Shown here: one piece after another, positions 40,970 to 53,939 of the stretch
Layout: each line of letters starts with the position of its first letter
How positions within the stretch are numbered: the first letter of the stretch is position 1
Source of the DNA: Cylicocyclus nassatus
Taxonomy: Eukaryota > Nematoda > Chromadorea > Rhabditida > Strongylidae
Assembly: GCA_958299035.1 (NCBI GenBank)
Contig: CATQJL010000001.1
Location: 19,699,433-19,763,432, forward strand
Direction of reading: 5' to 3'
DNA length: 64,000 nucleotides
Program-made: the position numbers and the translations under genes
The notes under the pieces: model-generated
What the model saw: only the letters and a program-made list of their open reading frames with translations
What the model was told of the DNA's origin: nothing
The model's database searches: none

Positions 40970-43900
40970 CAGTTGCAGCGGTAGAATTTGTCCAAGATTG
41001 CGGGATTGTCGGGATTCGCGGGATTGTCGGGATCCGCGGGATTTGCGGGATAAGCGGGATTTAGCCATATCTTCTTTTAAAACAGCTTTATTTGTAATCT
41101 GCGTGAAGATTTGGCTTCAGCTTGATGAGACGAATCTTCTGGTATACAATATGTTCGTAATTCATAGTGACACGGTAGACATATGGTGATACCTTGTTAT
41201 TTTCTATGTTAAGGCTTTTGTGAACATCTATCACCGTGTAAATCGCGAATAGGAGGTTCTGGTACGAAGTTCCCATTATCGAAAACTATCGCGAAAAAAT
41301 GGGCAGTTTTTATTTACCCTTATCACTGATATAAGCTTTTATCATTTATCACTGATCGGGAGCCTGGGCTGAAATTCTGCACCTATATGGAGGATGACGT
41401 GGGAATTGACCGCGTGAATTTAAGCCATTCTTATCTGTCGTTATCATTGATATCACCATTTTATCATTTATCACTGATGATATCACAAAACTGGATCATT
41501 TTTGACTTACAGTAAAGAATGTACTTTAGGAAACGCTGTGCGAGTCTTTACCGCTCTATCTCTTATAGAATGTGATCTACAGGCTTTTTGGGTTCAATTG
41601 CGCGTTCGGTGCAGTAAATAGATGCTCTTTCAAAAAATTCACCGCTCTATTGTGAATGAACGGAGTCGCCTGTCAACAGGAGTTTCAAAGATGAGCTGAA
41701 CACTTCTGTTTTCTGCGTATGACATACAAATCCAGATCCACAAAGTTGATCGATCTAAGGTGCGAAACGGCGCAAACTGCTCGAGCATCTTTCCATCAGA
41801 GTCCACACGCCCGCAAACGATGCGCGTACATAGGCTGTTGCCTCCCTATCGAAGTCTTTTTGAATTCTTTCATGCTCTACTCTATTTCTTGCTATCTACA
41901 ACAGCTCACAAAAATGCAAATTTTCTTTGTATGTCGTGAAATTCCAGGGGTTTTGCGAAAGTCCGCAACGTTCTGGGAGTTTTGCGACATTCCGGGATTT
42001 CCGCGGAATCACGCAAATCACGCAAACTACACAACGCCATAACTCCATTCAGAATGAATAAATTCTGAATCCGATTCCGTTTCCAGTTTTCTCAAGTTCT
42101 TCTGCGGAGGTCTGTTTGCGAGGATGTAACGCAGCGCCTATCTAACATAAAGGATACTGATAAGTAATATTCGATAGTACGGTTCTTGTAAATTATAGTG
42201 CACTAAAGTATAGCTGCGGATTTCTTTCCAGAAGAAACATAAGCTGATAAGCATAAGCTAGTTGGTGAATTCTGGAAAAATCACGCGTTTTTAAGTTCTA
42301 TTTGTCATAACTTCCTTCGGAATGAATGTATTCTGAATCCGAAAAAAGCATCGTGCTCAGCTCGTCAAGGCGAACCTTTCGATGTGCAGCATGCCCTTGA
42401 TATTCCTATTTCAGTATTCGTGAATCTTTCTGCGACGTCACTTTGCAAAGATGTAAAGTAGCGCGCATTACCCTTAGTAGACTATTTTAAGGGCGATTCG
42501 GTAGTACCTCCCTTGCAGTTTAGTGATCGCTAAATAGTCTCCGCAAACTTCTTTCGAAGGGAGATAGAAGGACTGGTGAATTGGGAAAAATAATCTTGTC
42601 GCAGGAACTTCTACTTGCCACAGCCCTAGAATACGTAGCTATCTTGTTAAGCAGATGTGAATTTCGAAATCAGCAGGCCAGATAACCTCTATGAGCAAGT
42701 TTCCCGGATGTTCGGGTTATTTCATTTTTTCTCGATTCACGCTGTGGAAGCTCTCCGATGGATATTGGTCAAAATGCTGATGCTCTTGAATTGTAAGAAA
42801 ACTTCGCTTATAGAGGTTTTCGAACACGCTCTTTACGAAAATGTGGTCTTTGAAGAAGACAGGGTCTTTTTGTAGAGATATTATGAGGTGACTTTAACTG
42901 AGTCATGAAAGTTCGTAAATTTGCCTGCACTTTTCGCGAATTTGTCAGAAAACTTGCCTGCTTGCTTTTCTAAGTCAAAATCACTAGAAACTGTGCTATC
43001 AAAACGTGCATGCCCAGGCTCCAGTCTATAAAGTTCCCCGAGCTACGAACCTACGAAAACACGTCCTCATGAATTTCGCTCAAAGTGTAAAAATCGCGTA
43101 TTTCGTCGAAATTCCACCCTGAGTGGTTGTATGACATACTGATCAAATCTGTTCACATTGGTCAATGGTCATACTGTGCTGGATTTGGAAGTTAGGTAGA
43201 TCTGAGCTCAGGCTACGAAGCTGCTTGGATATTCAATTGAGCAGCTGAAGAACGCGCGACCACCACATTTAATTCAATGGGATCCCTTAGGCGAAGTGAA
43301 CATAATATTTGCAACCAGAATGTCATACAAAGAAAATTTGCATTTTTGTGAGCTGTTGTAGATAGCAAGAAATAGAGTAGAGCATGAAAGAATTCAAAAA
43401 GACTTCGATAGGGAGGCAACAGCCTATGTACGCGCATCGTTTGCGGGCGTGTGGACTTTGATGGAAAGATGCTCGAGCAGTTTGCGCCGTTTCGCACCTT
43501 AGATCGATCAACTTTGTGGATCTGGATTTGTATGTCATACGCAGAAAACAGAAGTGTTCAGCTCATCTTTGAAACTCCTGTTGACAGGCGACTCCGTTCA
43601 TTCACAATAGAGCGGTGAATTTTTTGAAAGAGCATCTATTTACTGCACCGAACGCGCAATTGAACCCAAAAACCTGTAGATCACATTCTATAAGAGATAG
43701 AGCGGTAAAGACTCGCACAGCGTTTAAAGTACATTCCTTACTGTAAGTCAAAAATGATCCAGTTTTGTGATATCATCAGTGATAAATGATAAAATGGTGA
43801 TATCAATGATAACGACAGATAAGAATGGCTTAAATTCACGCGGTCAATTCCCACGTTCATCCTCCATATAGGTGCAGAATTTCAGCTAAGGCTCCCGATC

Positions 43901-44055
43901 AGTGATAAATGATAAAATGCTTATATCAGTGATAAGGGTAAATTTTAAAAGAAGTTATGGCTAAATCCCGCTTATCCCGCAAGTCCCGCGGATCCCGACA
44001 ATCCCGCGAATCCCGACAATCCCGCAATTTTGGACGAATTCTACCGCTGCAACTG
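40970..44055. mobile_element. TA-flanked fold-back element, 3.1 kb (Tc1/mariner-like)
   Basis: The ends are CAGTTGCAGCGGTAGAATT and the inverse, with TA on both sides (40968-40969, 44056-44057). The arms (40970-41935 and about 43320-44055) are near-identical inverted repeats that begin with stacked 'GCGGGATTGTCGGGATTCGC' units. The left arm has about 215 extra bp at 41080-41295 (absent from the right arm). The 1.4-kb interior (41936-43319) includes sequence shared with 4315-4790. The ORF at 41719-42042 and its inverted twin 43323-43538 come from the arms. No transposase motif was found. Confidence 0.75.
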
Positions 44056-44188
44056 TAGTGTGGGATTTTTAAAAAGCTCCTCGAATTTTGAGAAAAAATA
44101 GAAAAAAAGTGTTACAGTAACTATCTGAAAACTTCTTATCACAACCTAGACTAAGGTCTCGATCTAAAACGCGCAAATTCGACCACGT

Positions 44189-45578
44189 CAGGGTCAAGCG
44201 TGTGGTGTGCCACTTCTGGAGGGCGTAAAGAGGTTAGGAAGAGAGGGGAAGGGTCGATATCGAGGTAACAGTGATGTTAGCGACATGATGTCAGTTAACA
44301 ATGTCTGATAGGCCCACTGTGCAAGATACCGGCACTGATGCTTTGGCCTACCGTCGTCCACGCACAGTTAGCATATTGAAAGGTCCTTAGAAGCATAAGA
44401 GCATTATTTTTTATTAGCATGTCAAATAATCTCTGCGGGCCAAGTTTCAGCGAATTTTGAGATTCTTTGCGGGCCAAGTTTCAGGGAATTTTGAGATTTC
44501 CAAATTTGGCGGACTCAAGTGAGGTGGTCATTTTCGAACATGCTAACTCTCTTCCAGAAGTGAGTAAACTACTTCTTTTTGCACTCATTATAAGGTACTA
44601 CTACTTTTTTACTCGCATTAATCTCAGTTCAGTTAACCTGCAAATGGAATTAAGAGCAAGCCAAAATCTCGTTTGTCCTTTTTTTCCGCTTTCAAATTCT
44701 CGGACTAGAGAAGAACAATCAGGCTCTAATCCCTTTCCTGAAAGTATGAGAATCAAGCTATCGAATATACTTGTTCTTGCCGCCTCCCCTTGCCATTCAG
44801 GTAGTAGCGCAGACTTAGCACATTACCGTAATCCAATATTTTCGCGGTGTGTTCGATTAACTTAGCTGAGAAGAAACGACTATGTTTTTCCCTAGGAAAG
44901 CAATTTTGAACGAAATTCCTGCTATATGGAGAAGAAGGTTTAGCAGTAACAATTATTTAAAAAAGACAAAGATTCGAATGCTTTGAAGGTGAGTCAATGG
45001 GGTGTGGCACAACACCTAAAAAGCTGTGGCTGTTACAGCTTTTTAAGGCTTGTGCCACACCCCGTTAACTTGCCTCCAAAATAATTTTAGCAAACAAAAC
45101 ACAAATAGTTCGGTAGCCTTAGTTTCGTAGTTTTCGTAGGAGTAATTTGAGACTGATTCATCTTCCTCGCTCTGAGTAAAAGCTGGTGAATCGCAGCCAT
45201 TAAAAGCAAAAATGAGAAACAAACGAAATTTTGGCCTGTTTCAATTCCATAGTTTGGTGATTATTTTGAGCAAGATTCATGTCAGAGGTAAATATGGAGT
45301 AGTGCTTTGTATTGAGTACAAAAAGAGTTAGCTATTTCGCTTTTGAAACATAGTCAATCATGTTTGAGAAACACCACTTCACTTGGGAGGTCTAATATGG
45401 GAACTCTCAGAATTTGCTAAAACTTGACCCATGGGGGTTATTCGACATGATAATATGTAACTAATTGTGCATAGTAGCGCCTTTAAGTCATGCCTATGGA
45501 AGGCAAATGTAATAATGCTGGTGGGAAGGGGGGGGGTCGTATACGGCGCTTGTGTGCCACACCTCTTGCTCGACCCTA
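44189..45578. mobile_element. hAT-like element, CAGGGTCAAGCG family, 1.39 kb
   Basis: The left end is CAGGGTCAAGCGTGTGGTGT, the right end GTGCCACACCTCTTGCTCGA followed by CCCTA. Flanks share ACCAC, compatible with an eroded 8-bp duplication. It has a central hairpin at 44999-45067 built on GGGGTGTGGCAC and its inverse. The interior has no recognised transposase. Confidence 0.6.
44999..45067. repeat. Central hairpin of hAT-like element
   Basis: GGGGTGTGGCAC...AAAAAGCTGTGGC pairs with ...AGCTTTTTAAG...GTGCCACACCCC. An equivalent, more perfect hairpin is at 47155-47231. Confidence 0.7.
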
Positions 45579-45599
45579 ACCACAGCCCCTCCAAAAGGA

Positions 45600-46440
45600 G
45601 GAAGTGGCGCGCTAAACCCCAGAGCCACCTAAACTCCGCCCACTCACTTGCGATGGCAATATCCTTGAACGAAGTCTTCTTGCCCTTGTGCTTCCACAAG
45701 GGTCTAACAAAACATGAGGATTACGCTTTTAAGTGCTACGACCTACATAGATAAGACAAAAATATAGAAGAAATTGCGTGGGCTGCCCTTATTGAGTGTT
45801 ATGTTTGGTCTTACTACTTTGTTTCTGAGTAATCGCACTCGATCCAAAACAGTTGCATTTTGTGTAATAATAGATTGCACCTGATTATCAACCACTCGAA
45901 GATGTCTACATCAGAACTCAATAATATTGCTGGTTGCTTTGCTTGCATTGATTTGAGTAACATTCCAAATATCACGTAGATTCTGAAGTGCGAAATATCT
46001 CCTGCGAATGGTCTTGTTGGAAAAACAAGTAGTCGAATTTTGGGAAAAAAGCTGCTGCGCTTTGCAGACTGCAACCGTTTGCCAAGCTTTCGATCTTATT
46101 ACTGCCGTAAGTTGGAACAGTATGTCTAGTGGCGGAAGTTCATAGATTATTTTATTTATCACATTAATCTGTTCCATTTGAGCACTTGCGGAATGTTGTC
46201 ACCAAACCATCATCGGATTTACAAAATGTGCTCGCATATGTATGCCAGATTTTCGTGATATCAAATTAATCCAAAAGTCTTTCACAAACAATTTTGAAAA
46301 GTGTAGTCTCCTCTACTTCAATAGATTCAACTGATACAGATAAGGGAGTAGTTTATGCTCAAATTTTGACTGCTTGAAGAAAAAGAAAACCGGTGTCGGT
46401 ATACTGCTTTCGCCACAAGCTGGCGAGCTCAGAGTGCATA
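45600..46440. other. No confidently supported gene
   Basis: The minus ORF 45911-46177 (MEQINVINKIIYELPPLDIL...) has ordinary protein-like composition but no recognised domain or clear splice sites; it could be an exon or chance. Confidence 0.3.
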
Positions 46441-46640
46441 TTGACTCAGACAGTCGAAGGGATACCTCTGGCGGGCATATGGCGCGAGCCTGCCACTTCG
46501 CCTCTGGAGCCCTGCCACTTCACGCATTTTTGTGCTCCAGGGCTCTCCCAAAAGTGGCGCACCTCCGGAGCAGAGATTTGCGCGTCGCGGGGAGGGGTCC
46601 CATTCATTCACCGTGACGTCACAAGCAGGACGAATGGGAC

Positions 46641-47706
46641 CAGGGTCAAGCGTCGGGTGCGGCACGCAACACCTGGGGGGTCGTATTGAGGAGTCAAAAA
46701 AGGAGGGGGTTGTAGTTGGGTAATCTGATAATAGTGATAGCATGATATTTGTATCATATCCATAATTAGCATGTCAATTAACCCTTGTAGACAAAGTGTG
46801 AGCGAATTCTGAAGATTCAAGATACTACGCTACCCAAATGAAACGGTCAAATTCCAACATGGTTAACTTTGTTTCAAAGGTGAATTAGCTATCCGTTTTT
46901 GCACTCAAGACAAAGCACTACTCCTTCTTTGTCCACCTCAGGAACCCCGCTTCAGAATACCTGCAAGCTGTGGAATTAGAAGCCAACAAAATCTCGTTTT
47001 TCTCACTTTTCGCTTTTGATCGCTGTGCTTTCACCAAATATTACTCAGAGCTAAGAAGACGAATCAGGCTCCAAACAATCCTATGGAATCTACAACGTTT
47101 AGGCTATCGATTCATATAAATACTGTCCGCTAAAAATGTTTTTTTTTTGATATAGTTAATGGGGTGCGGCACACCCCCTTAAAAGCTGCGGCTGCCGCAG
47201 CTTTAAAGGGGGTGTGCCGCACCCCCTTAACTTACCTTCAAAATCCAAAAAGTGCTCCATTGCTGGTATGAGTATTGAGCACATAACTTCTTCTTGCTAC
47301 ACTGAGAATTTGGAGCCGAACGCCCCACCCATAAGAAAATTATGGCCCTTTCAATATGCCCATTCAGATCAAAATCAGCCGTCAAATTACGTGTGATTGT
47401 AAAGTGCAGTCACAGAAAATCGGGCGTACAGCTCTCAGAAATCTGAAAACTCTCTAGAAAAAGCTGGTGTCCTCCAGAATGTCACACTTTGAGGTCCAGA
47501 GGTTAAAAGGAGGAAGAAGGGGTCGTTTGAGGGCTTCCATGGGAGGGAGGGGGGTGTTTTCGAAAGACTTGTGCCTGACCTCTTTCTCAACTCTGGTAAT
47601 GCTATCTTAGGTATATAGTTCAGGGGGGGGGGGTCTTATTAAGACAGCAATCAGGGGGGGGGGGTCGTAACCAGCGATCATGTGCCACACCCCTTGCTTG
47701 ACCCTG
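46641..47706. mobile_element. hAT-like element with 8-bp target duplication AATGGGAC
   Basis: The ends are CAGGGTCAAGCGTCGGGTGC and GTGCCACACCCCTTGCTTGA followed by CCCTG. AATGGGAC is present immediately outside both ends (46633-46640, 47707-47714). The 8-bp duplication together with CAGGG termini supports hAT. It holds the perfect central hairpin at 47155-47231 and two G tracts (47621-47661). No transposase; non-autonomous. Confidence 0.8.
47155..47231. repeat. Central hairpin of hAT-like element, nearly perfect
   Basis: GTTAATGGGGTGCGGCACAC...AAAAGCTGCGGC pairs with GCCGCAGCTTTAAAG...GTGTGCCGCACCCCCTTAAC, arms of about 37 nt with almost no loop. Confidence 0.8.
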
Positions 47707-47889
47707 AATGGGACCCCTCTCCGCGACGCGCAAATCTCTGCTCCGGAGGTGCGCCACTTTTGGGAGAGCCCCGGAGCACAAAAATGCGTGAAATGGCAGG
47801 GCTCCGGAGCGCGAAGTGGCAATCCTCCGCTGGAGAAAGCCCGCGGCTCTGCCATTTCTGCTCCGGAGGTATGCCGTCGACTGTCTGAG

Positions 47890-50800
47890 GATGTTCCTTG
47901 CCAGAAGTAGTCAAGAATTTAGTAGAGCCCTGTTCTATTTTCCGCTGTGTAGCTTAGTTTTTCTGGAAAAACTGTGCGGTAGGATGTCTTTGCAAGTACT
48001 TACTCAATCTTTCATTTGTATTTTCAATATTGTTCCATAATTCTCTGATATCCTAATGGCGTATTTACTTAGACTTGCTCATTGATAACACATATTTTCT
48101 ATCAACCTTTTTTCCATGCAATAGAAAGTACGACATACAACAAAATGGTATAATTGCAGCCTTTGCGAGAAAGAAATTTAGCCGAAATCGAACGCTCACT
48201 GTACCGCCTATGGTCACTTGCAATGGCATAAAGAAATTGATTTTACTATGATAATCTACGAGGAAATTTTACATAAGTCCGAAACTGCCCACTTTTTTTC
48301 TGCATTCTAAAGAAGGCCAAGAACTGTCTTTTCTAGAATTTCTATTTTTTTGTTAAAGCACAAAGAAGCCTTTCAGTCTTTCTATATTCAGTTGTACAAA
48401 AGTGCACTCTAGCTGCACAGAAAGAAGTTACCTTTTCGATTGATAGTTTTATACAACATAGAATGGCTCCAGCGCTACGCCAAGTTTGATTCTAAACTTG
48501 TGTGTTCAAAATTTCAAAAATGTAAACTTGAAGATATTTTGTAACAAATGACTTTGCGAGTGTCATGCAAGTTTGTGGAAACAACCGAGCATCTCTGTAG
48601 GTGAGAAACAGGGGAATGGAAATTCGGAAATTCAATATTATTGAATTATGGAATTCCGGTATGACAGAGATTTGAGAAAAGCGAAAGCATAAACAATAGT
48701 TAGGAAGGGGAGGGCTTTCAGACCCCATAAAAGGTTTCTAAAAGAAAAAAAAGGTTTTACTCCAAAAACTAAGGCTTGGGGAAAATGGTATCAAAAACTT
48801 GCATTAATTATAAATTAATCTAATCTTTATTTGAGTTGTCCCGAAAATTTGCTCGCACCAACTTTAACCAATCATTACTTCTGATTTTTCCACCAAGTTG
48901 CTCGCTTTTATCCACCTGTTCTCTCTAAGTGAACGAAGTTTGTGCTGATTGAATATCTCTATCAAGAGTTATGATTTGCCTGTTTTGCACGGTTTTTTTA
49001 AGGCCATAACATTTGATAGGGACGTCTAAGCAACAGAGATTCTTTTTAATCAAAAACAACAGCTAATGGAACCTATGATAACCTAACCTATCGGGTTGTC
49101 ATTATAAGCTTCAGATTTTTTATGCCTTTTGAAAACTCAAAATTTGAGGAAAATTTTCCTACTATCCCACCTACCAGTCTATGACCATCAAAAGCGTTGA
49201 GTTATCATTATAGAACATGATTTACCCTTTCAAACGAAAATATAAATCAATGATTGAAAATATCACAAGTTATGAATTTTTCTAAGTGGTTCAAACCAAC
49301 TCTCGTAGCTACTTAAAATATTGAGTCGGTGCTAAAATTCTTTCGTTTTTAGACCATATCGCATTTTCTTAGAGTAGCGGTCGCAAATTGCTTCTTTTTT
49401 GCAGCTGTCATGTTTCCTACGCGACTTTTCGATGAGCGCTAACACAGTCGCCAAAGCCAGCAACCCTTTCTTTACCAGGTCTAATTTTCGCTAAATTTCA
49501 GCTTTCAAGTTCCCTCTTCTTTGAACCTGGGCATCTTGATGTACTCGAAATATGTTATCTGTGCCAGATCCAGGTTAGTACGGTGGTATCATTTATTGAC
49601 TTTATGTTTCGACAAAGTCGTCGTCTTCGGAGGTTTGAAGTAGATTGCAGCTATTCATCAGTCAGGATTTCATCCCAAGGGGAACGTGCAGAATCACACG
49701 CTAATGTGGTAAAAGCTGACCTATGTTCCACCGCGGTGTCAGTGAGTTAGTCGGTAGCCGCGCAAAGTAGACGGGCGACATTGAGCATTGCTCAGTATTT
49801 TCATGCGTTACTTTTGAAGGTGCTTTGATAATTACCTGATAGTGCAAACCCCTTACAAGTCAATGCAATTTTTTATATTAACTCAGCTTTGTTTTGAAGT
49901 TTGCTGATTACGTCCGAGATTCCTGAATTCCGCAAAAAACGAATAACACATAACTGCACTAAATACTAAACACAAAATCTTAAATTTCGAGGCGACAAAA
50001 CTCAATTATTGATATCACTAGCCTTACGGAATGAGCGATCGCTTCAAAACTAGTGGATTATGAGTTTGAGGTACATCAATGCACCCTGAAGTTGTTGAAT
50101 ACGGCGATATATTGGAAAGTCGCAACTATAGCAAAAAAAGATAGCGTTAGAAAGAAGAGAAAGAGTTTCAGCGAATGCTACTTGAGTTTTTCACCATTTT
50201 ATGGGTTTAGAATTCACAGGAAACCGAATTAAAAATTGGTCAATTTAGAAAATATACTTAGCCGGTGCGTCACCTCTGCTTCGTTGAGGCTCGCACTGGT
50301 CCTAGTATCTGTACTTCTTACTCATTCCCGCACGATAATCACACTGAAACTCACCGCGCAATGCAAACTATCACTTCAGGAATGATTAGTAACCAACTAT
50401 TCATTCCTGAAGCTTTTTCAAATAAGATCGGTAAATTCGCGTGGAGGAAACTTTTCCTTGAAAACAAATGCAGTTTTGAATCAGGTTTTGAGCTTTCTAT
50501 GGTTTGGTAGTTGCCGTAAGGGCAATAATAACTGTGTGTGAGCTACATCTCCGTGCAAAAATCTTCTAAATGATATTAGGTAAAATTTAGGCAAATTTAA
50601 GCAGTTGATTTTTTTGGTGCCACTTTCGTAGAGTAATAAACTTTTGGTCACTATTTTGGGCTGAAGTCCCTGGCATGCACATAAGCTTGTCAAACATATT
50701 CATGATTTTGCAAAAAGTGGTGCTACAGGCACGTTTTTGCTGGCTAGAATTCAAACGAATTCGTTTGACTCATTTTTTGAGGGTTTCACTCAACGAATCC

Positions 50801-51690
50801 GCTCGCTTTTGCGTAGCGGACTTTTATACTGGTAGCATACAGTGTGTGAAATTTGAGCTTAGGATGTTGGCTGCAACATGCTGTACGAATTTCGTAACAC
50901 ACACACAACAACAACAACAACAAAAGAGTAAACATCCTTAGCCGGCTGTTATATTATTTGATTGTAAAAACATGCAGAAGATGTACAAAACATCGCATCG
51001 GTTTGCAAAAGGGTTGCCCAACCTGCAGGCTAACAAAGCACCTTTAAAAGCCTTGATAAAAATTCTGAAATTAGCGAATTAGACGAAGTAAAAACTAAGG
51101 GCTGCAACTTTGGCGAATATCTTAATGTCAGCGCTTATTGAAAAGAGTATGGAAAACATAACATTAGAAAAAGGGAAAAATTTTGCATCGAATACTCCTT
51201 GAACTGTTGTTATCTTTACTCTGCAAGATTTGCTGGTTAATTTAAGAAACGGAAAGAAGTTTTGCACCAACCCAATACATGTACATAAAGTGGAAAGTCT
51301 TTATTACGTGTGCGCAGTTACTGTATGTTTGTATAGAATCCTTTCCGCGATTGTGCTAAAACTTTGCACACAAATGTTTTCGACATCTGTTTGATCTATT
51401 TCGCTGGGCCGTTATGTCGATTTTATTGATTTACGGTACTTTGTTTTGAATACAAACTTATCAAGCACTAACAAGTCACATCCATGGCTGTAAGGAAATA
51501 ACAGCAGAAGCTCGTCTCAATATCGAAGTAGAAAAAATGAGGAGAATCTAAGCCATAGCAGCATATGCTGGTAATGCTGGCACCAATGCTCTTGCGGTGC
51601 AGCATGTTCGTCAGGATGTGGAGACTGAGGATAGGGGAAGAGGCCGGAGTAGGGCGGGTAGAGATGCTGTTTTCTTCATGCTCCAAAACC
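47890..51690. other. No supported gene in 3.8 kb
   Basis: AT-rich sequence with only short ORFs. A segment at about 49588-49640 reads on the minus strand CTCCGAAGACGACGACTTTG-TCGAAACATA, reminiscent of a decayed Penelope terminal region. A (CAA)n microsatellite lies at 50908-50922. The ORF at 50265-50510 has no recognised domain. Confidence 0.35.
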
Positions 51691-51699
51691 AGCATGATT

Positions 51700-53930
51700 A
51701 TGCCGGATGTATTGATACCGTGACAGGGAACTAGAAATATCTCCTAGTATATAAAGACGATCTCCACGTCAGAAGACCACCAGCATCATCAACTGCTACT
51801 CATCAACATCAGCATCTGATTACTCAAAACTGGATGCTTTCTACGAAAACGTGGAGGAGGTCGTCCTCAACGAGAACTCCTTTTAAAAGTTTTTTCACAA
51901 GTTTGTTGTGGGCGACTTCAATGCGAAAATCGGGATGTCACTAGAAAAGGAATATAGGGTTGGGAAGTTTGGATATGGGATTCGGCACAAAAACTGCAAC
52001 TGTCTTGTTGGCTCCTCTCTGCCGCGCGACGTTTCCACGAAAATTCCATCTTTATGAAGAAATGCCATCGCTGGTGGATATCTGAATTGCTTAACGGAAC
52101 GACTCATGCGGTGATCGACCACATTCTGACCAACCGAAGGTGGGCCTTGCTCGATGTCTCAATAGTTCCATCCTTCTGCAGTGGCTCTGACCACCGCCTC
52201 CTTCGAGCGAAGATACGAATCTGCTGGAAAAGCTGAAAAAGAAAGTCTGTCACAGTCTGCAAGAAGGAAAAAAGTTGTTTATGACGGTAACAGGCTAAAA
52301 GAGCTCATATGAAGTTGTGACTGCCCCATCGAGGAGGACCTAACATAAGATTACGACCGGTTTCTGAAAGGATTGCGAGCTTATGGAAAGTGCACCTCAG
52401 TGAGAAGAACTTGGAATGTATTTCGCTGAAGTGCGCACTGAAGGGCGATTAGACCATGAAGACATCTATGGCTCCAGGACAAGGCCATCTTTCCCTTGAA
52501 TTCTTGCGAGCCGAAGGACAACGTCTACACGAGATTCTCGCATTGCACCTAACATCTTAACTTCAAGAGGAGAAAATTTCCGACCAGTGCAAAACGTTAA
52601 AAACCGTTCTTCTCTTCAAGAAGGGTGAACGGGAAAATTTTTCGAACTATCGTATGATGCCTGCTAAGTGCGCTGTACAAGTTTTTCAGAAGGTTATCCT
52701 CCTTGCATATCTAGGGAACTGAAGCCCAACCCCAGGAACAAGCTGGATTTTGCAAAGAATTTGAGCTGCGTGGACCACATCCAGACCGTTTCGAGGGTTA
52801 TAAATTGCCGGGAGTACGGACTACCTCTTGTCCTAACCTTCGCCGATTACGAGAGAGCCTTTGACAGCCTTTGATAGCGACGCCATCCTGTTTGCGCTAA
52901 TCGATCAAGGAATGAGGACGTTAGCCGATTGCTACAAGACTGTACAATGGCGATGCAGCTGTTCCATCGCTCCTGACCATCCCATTTGGGAAGAAGGTCC
53001 GACAAGGCGAACTAATTGCCGTTTACCGCGGCTTGCAGTGGGTGATAAAGTCACTACTGAGACGAGAGAGGCATACGAGTTTATGAGAGATTCCTGTCAA
53101 ACCTTCGTTTCGCGGACGACATCATTCTCTTTTTGAATATTATTACTGAAGCAGAGACGATGCTGAAGGAACTGAACGAATTAGGGAAGAAGATCGGATT
53201 GCGAGTAAATCGGAAGAAGGTTAAGTTCATGAAGAACGCTTTTTGCGAAGATGCAGGAATGGAATTGGAAGGCGCCTTTATCATGAAGACGTCTTCCTAC
53301 GTGTATCTCGGACGTACGATGATAAAGAAGACAGGAGAAAAAAAGCATCCGCCTTCGCCCTTTGAAGGAAGCACCGACCAACTGACGGACCCGGAGGTTC
53401 GCGCTTACCTGTTCGACTCAACCAACCTTCCGGCGATCTGTTACGCAGCTGAGACTGGGCCGACACCGTAGCCACCGAAAGCTCTAGGCACCGCCCACAG
53501 AGCGTTAGAGCGCAGTCTTCTGAAGATGACTCGACACAAACAACATCTTGTCGCACTTCGCAGCACGGATATTAGAAGAATGTCCCGTTTTCGTGACCAG
53601 CTGAATACGACCGATAGGCCGGTCATATCATGAGAGTAACAGACGACAGATGTACACTAAGAACATCTAAGTGAAATCCTCGCAAACCCAAACGTTTCCA
53701 AGGAAGACCACCGACGAGATGGGCAGACGAGTTCGTGGAACGAATGGGCCAGCTGAGAAATTAGCTGGATATGATTTTCGCACCTGGAACTCGTGGACGC
53801 AGCCACTGGCGACGATTAGGAAGATCGTGGATGTCTGGAGCGAGGGACAGGGATCAATGGCAACCTATGTACTGAGGCTCGCACGTCACGTGAGGACGGC
53901 CATCTAATTATCTTTATCCTTACTAGTAAG
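51700..53930 (+). pseudogene. Broken RTE-like retrotransposon (endonuclease plus RT)
   Basis: Pieces in order: DYSKLDAFYENVEEVVLNE (about 51815-51870) and FVVGDFNAKIG (about 51900-51935, endonuclease), IVPSFCSGSDHRLLRAKIRI (end of endonuclease, 52165-52224), SCVDHIQTVSRVINCREYGL and LTFADYERAFDSL (RT fingers, 52765-52872), LRFADDIILF (palm with intact FADD, about 53107-53135), LRVNRKKVKFMKN (thumb) and MATYVLRLARHV (C-terminus). The frame changes at least six times and stops interrupt it. 3' tail: 'tctttatccttactagtaagtaagtataaagata'. The N-terminal endonuclease is missing. This family is widespread in strongylid nematodes. Confidence 0.8.
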
Positions 53931-53939
53931 TAAGTATAA

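Larger units (their letters stand above)
46446..47888. mobile_element. Palindromic MITE (ends TCAGACAGTCGA) split by a hAT-like insertion
   Basis: TCAGACAGTCGA begins the element and TCGACTGTCTGA ends it. Arms 46446-46626 and 47709-47888 are inverted copies carrying CTCCGGAGC-type palindromes and 'gatttgcgcgtcgcgg'. Without the inner insertion (46641-47706) and one 8-bp duplication the element would be a palindrome of about 370 bp. No clear target duplication for the outer element was seen. Confidence 0.7.

Noticed and set aside
41719..43538. A duplicated inverted gene pair (41719-42042 plus, 43323-43538 minus)
   Set aside because: The duplicated peptide is contained in the inverted arms of the 40970-44055 fold-back element, with no domain or splice context.
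49588..49640. Another hammerhead/Penelope terminus on the minus strand
   Set aside because: The core reads CCGAAGA instead of CTGANGA, stem III cannot form and no Penelope coding sequence is nearby; too degenerate to call.
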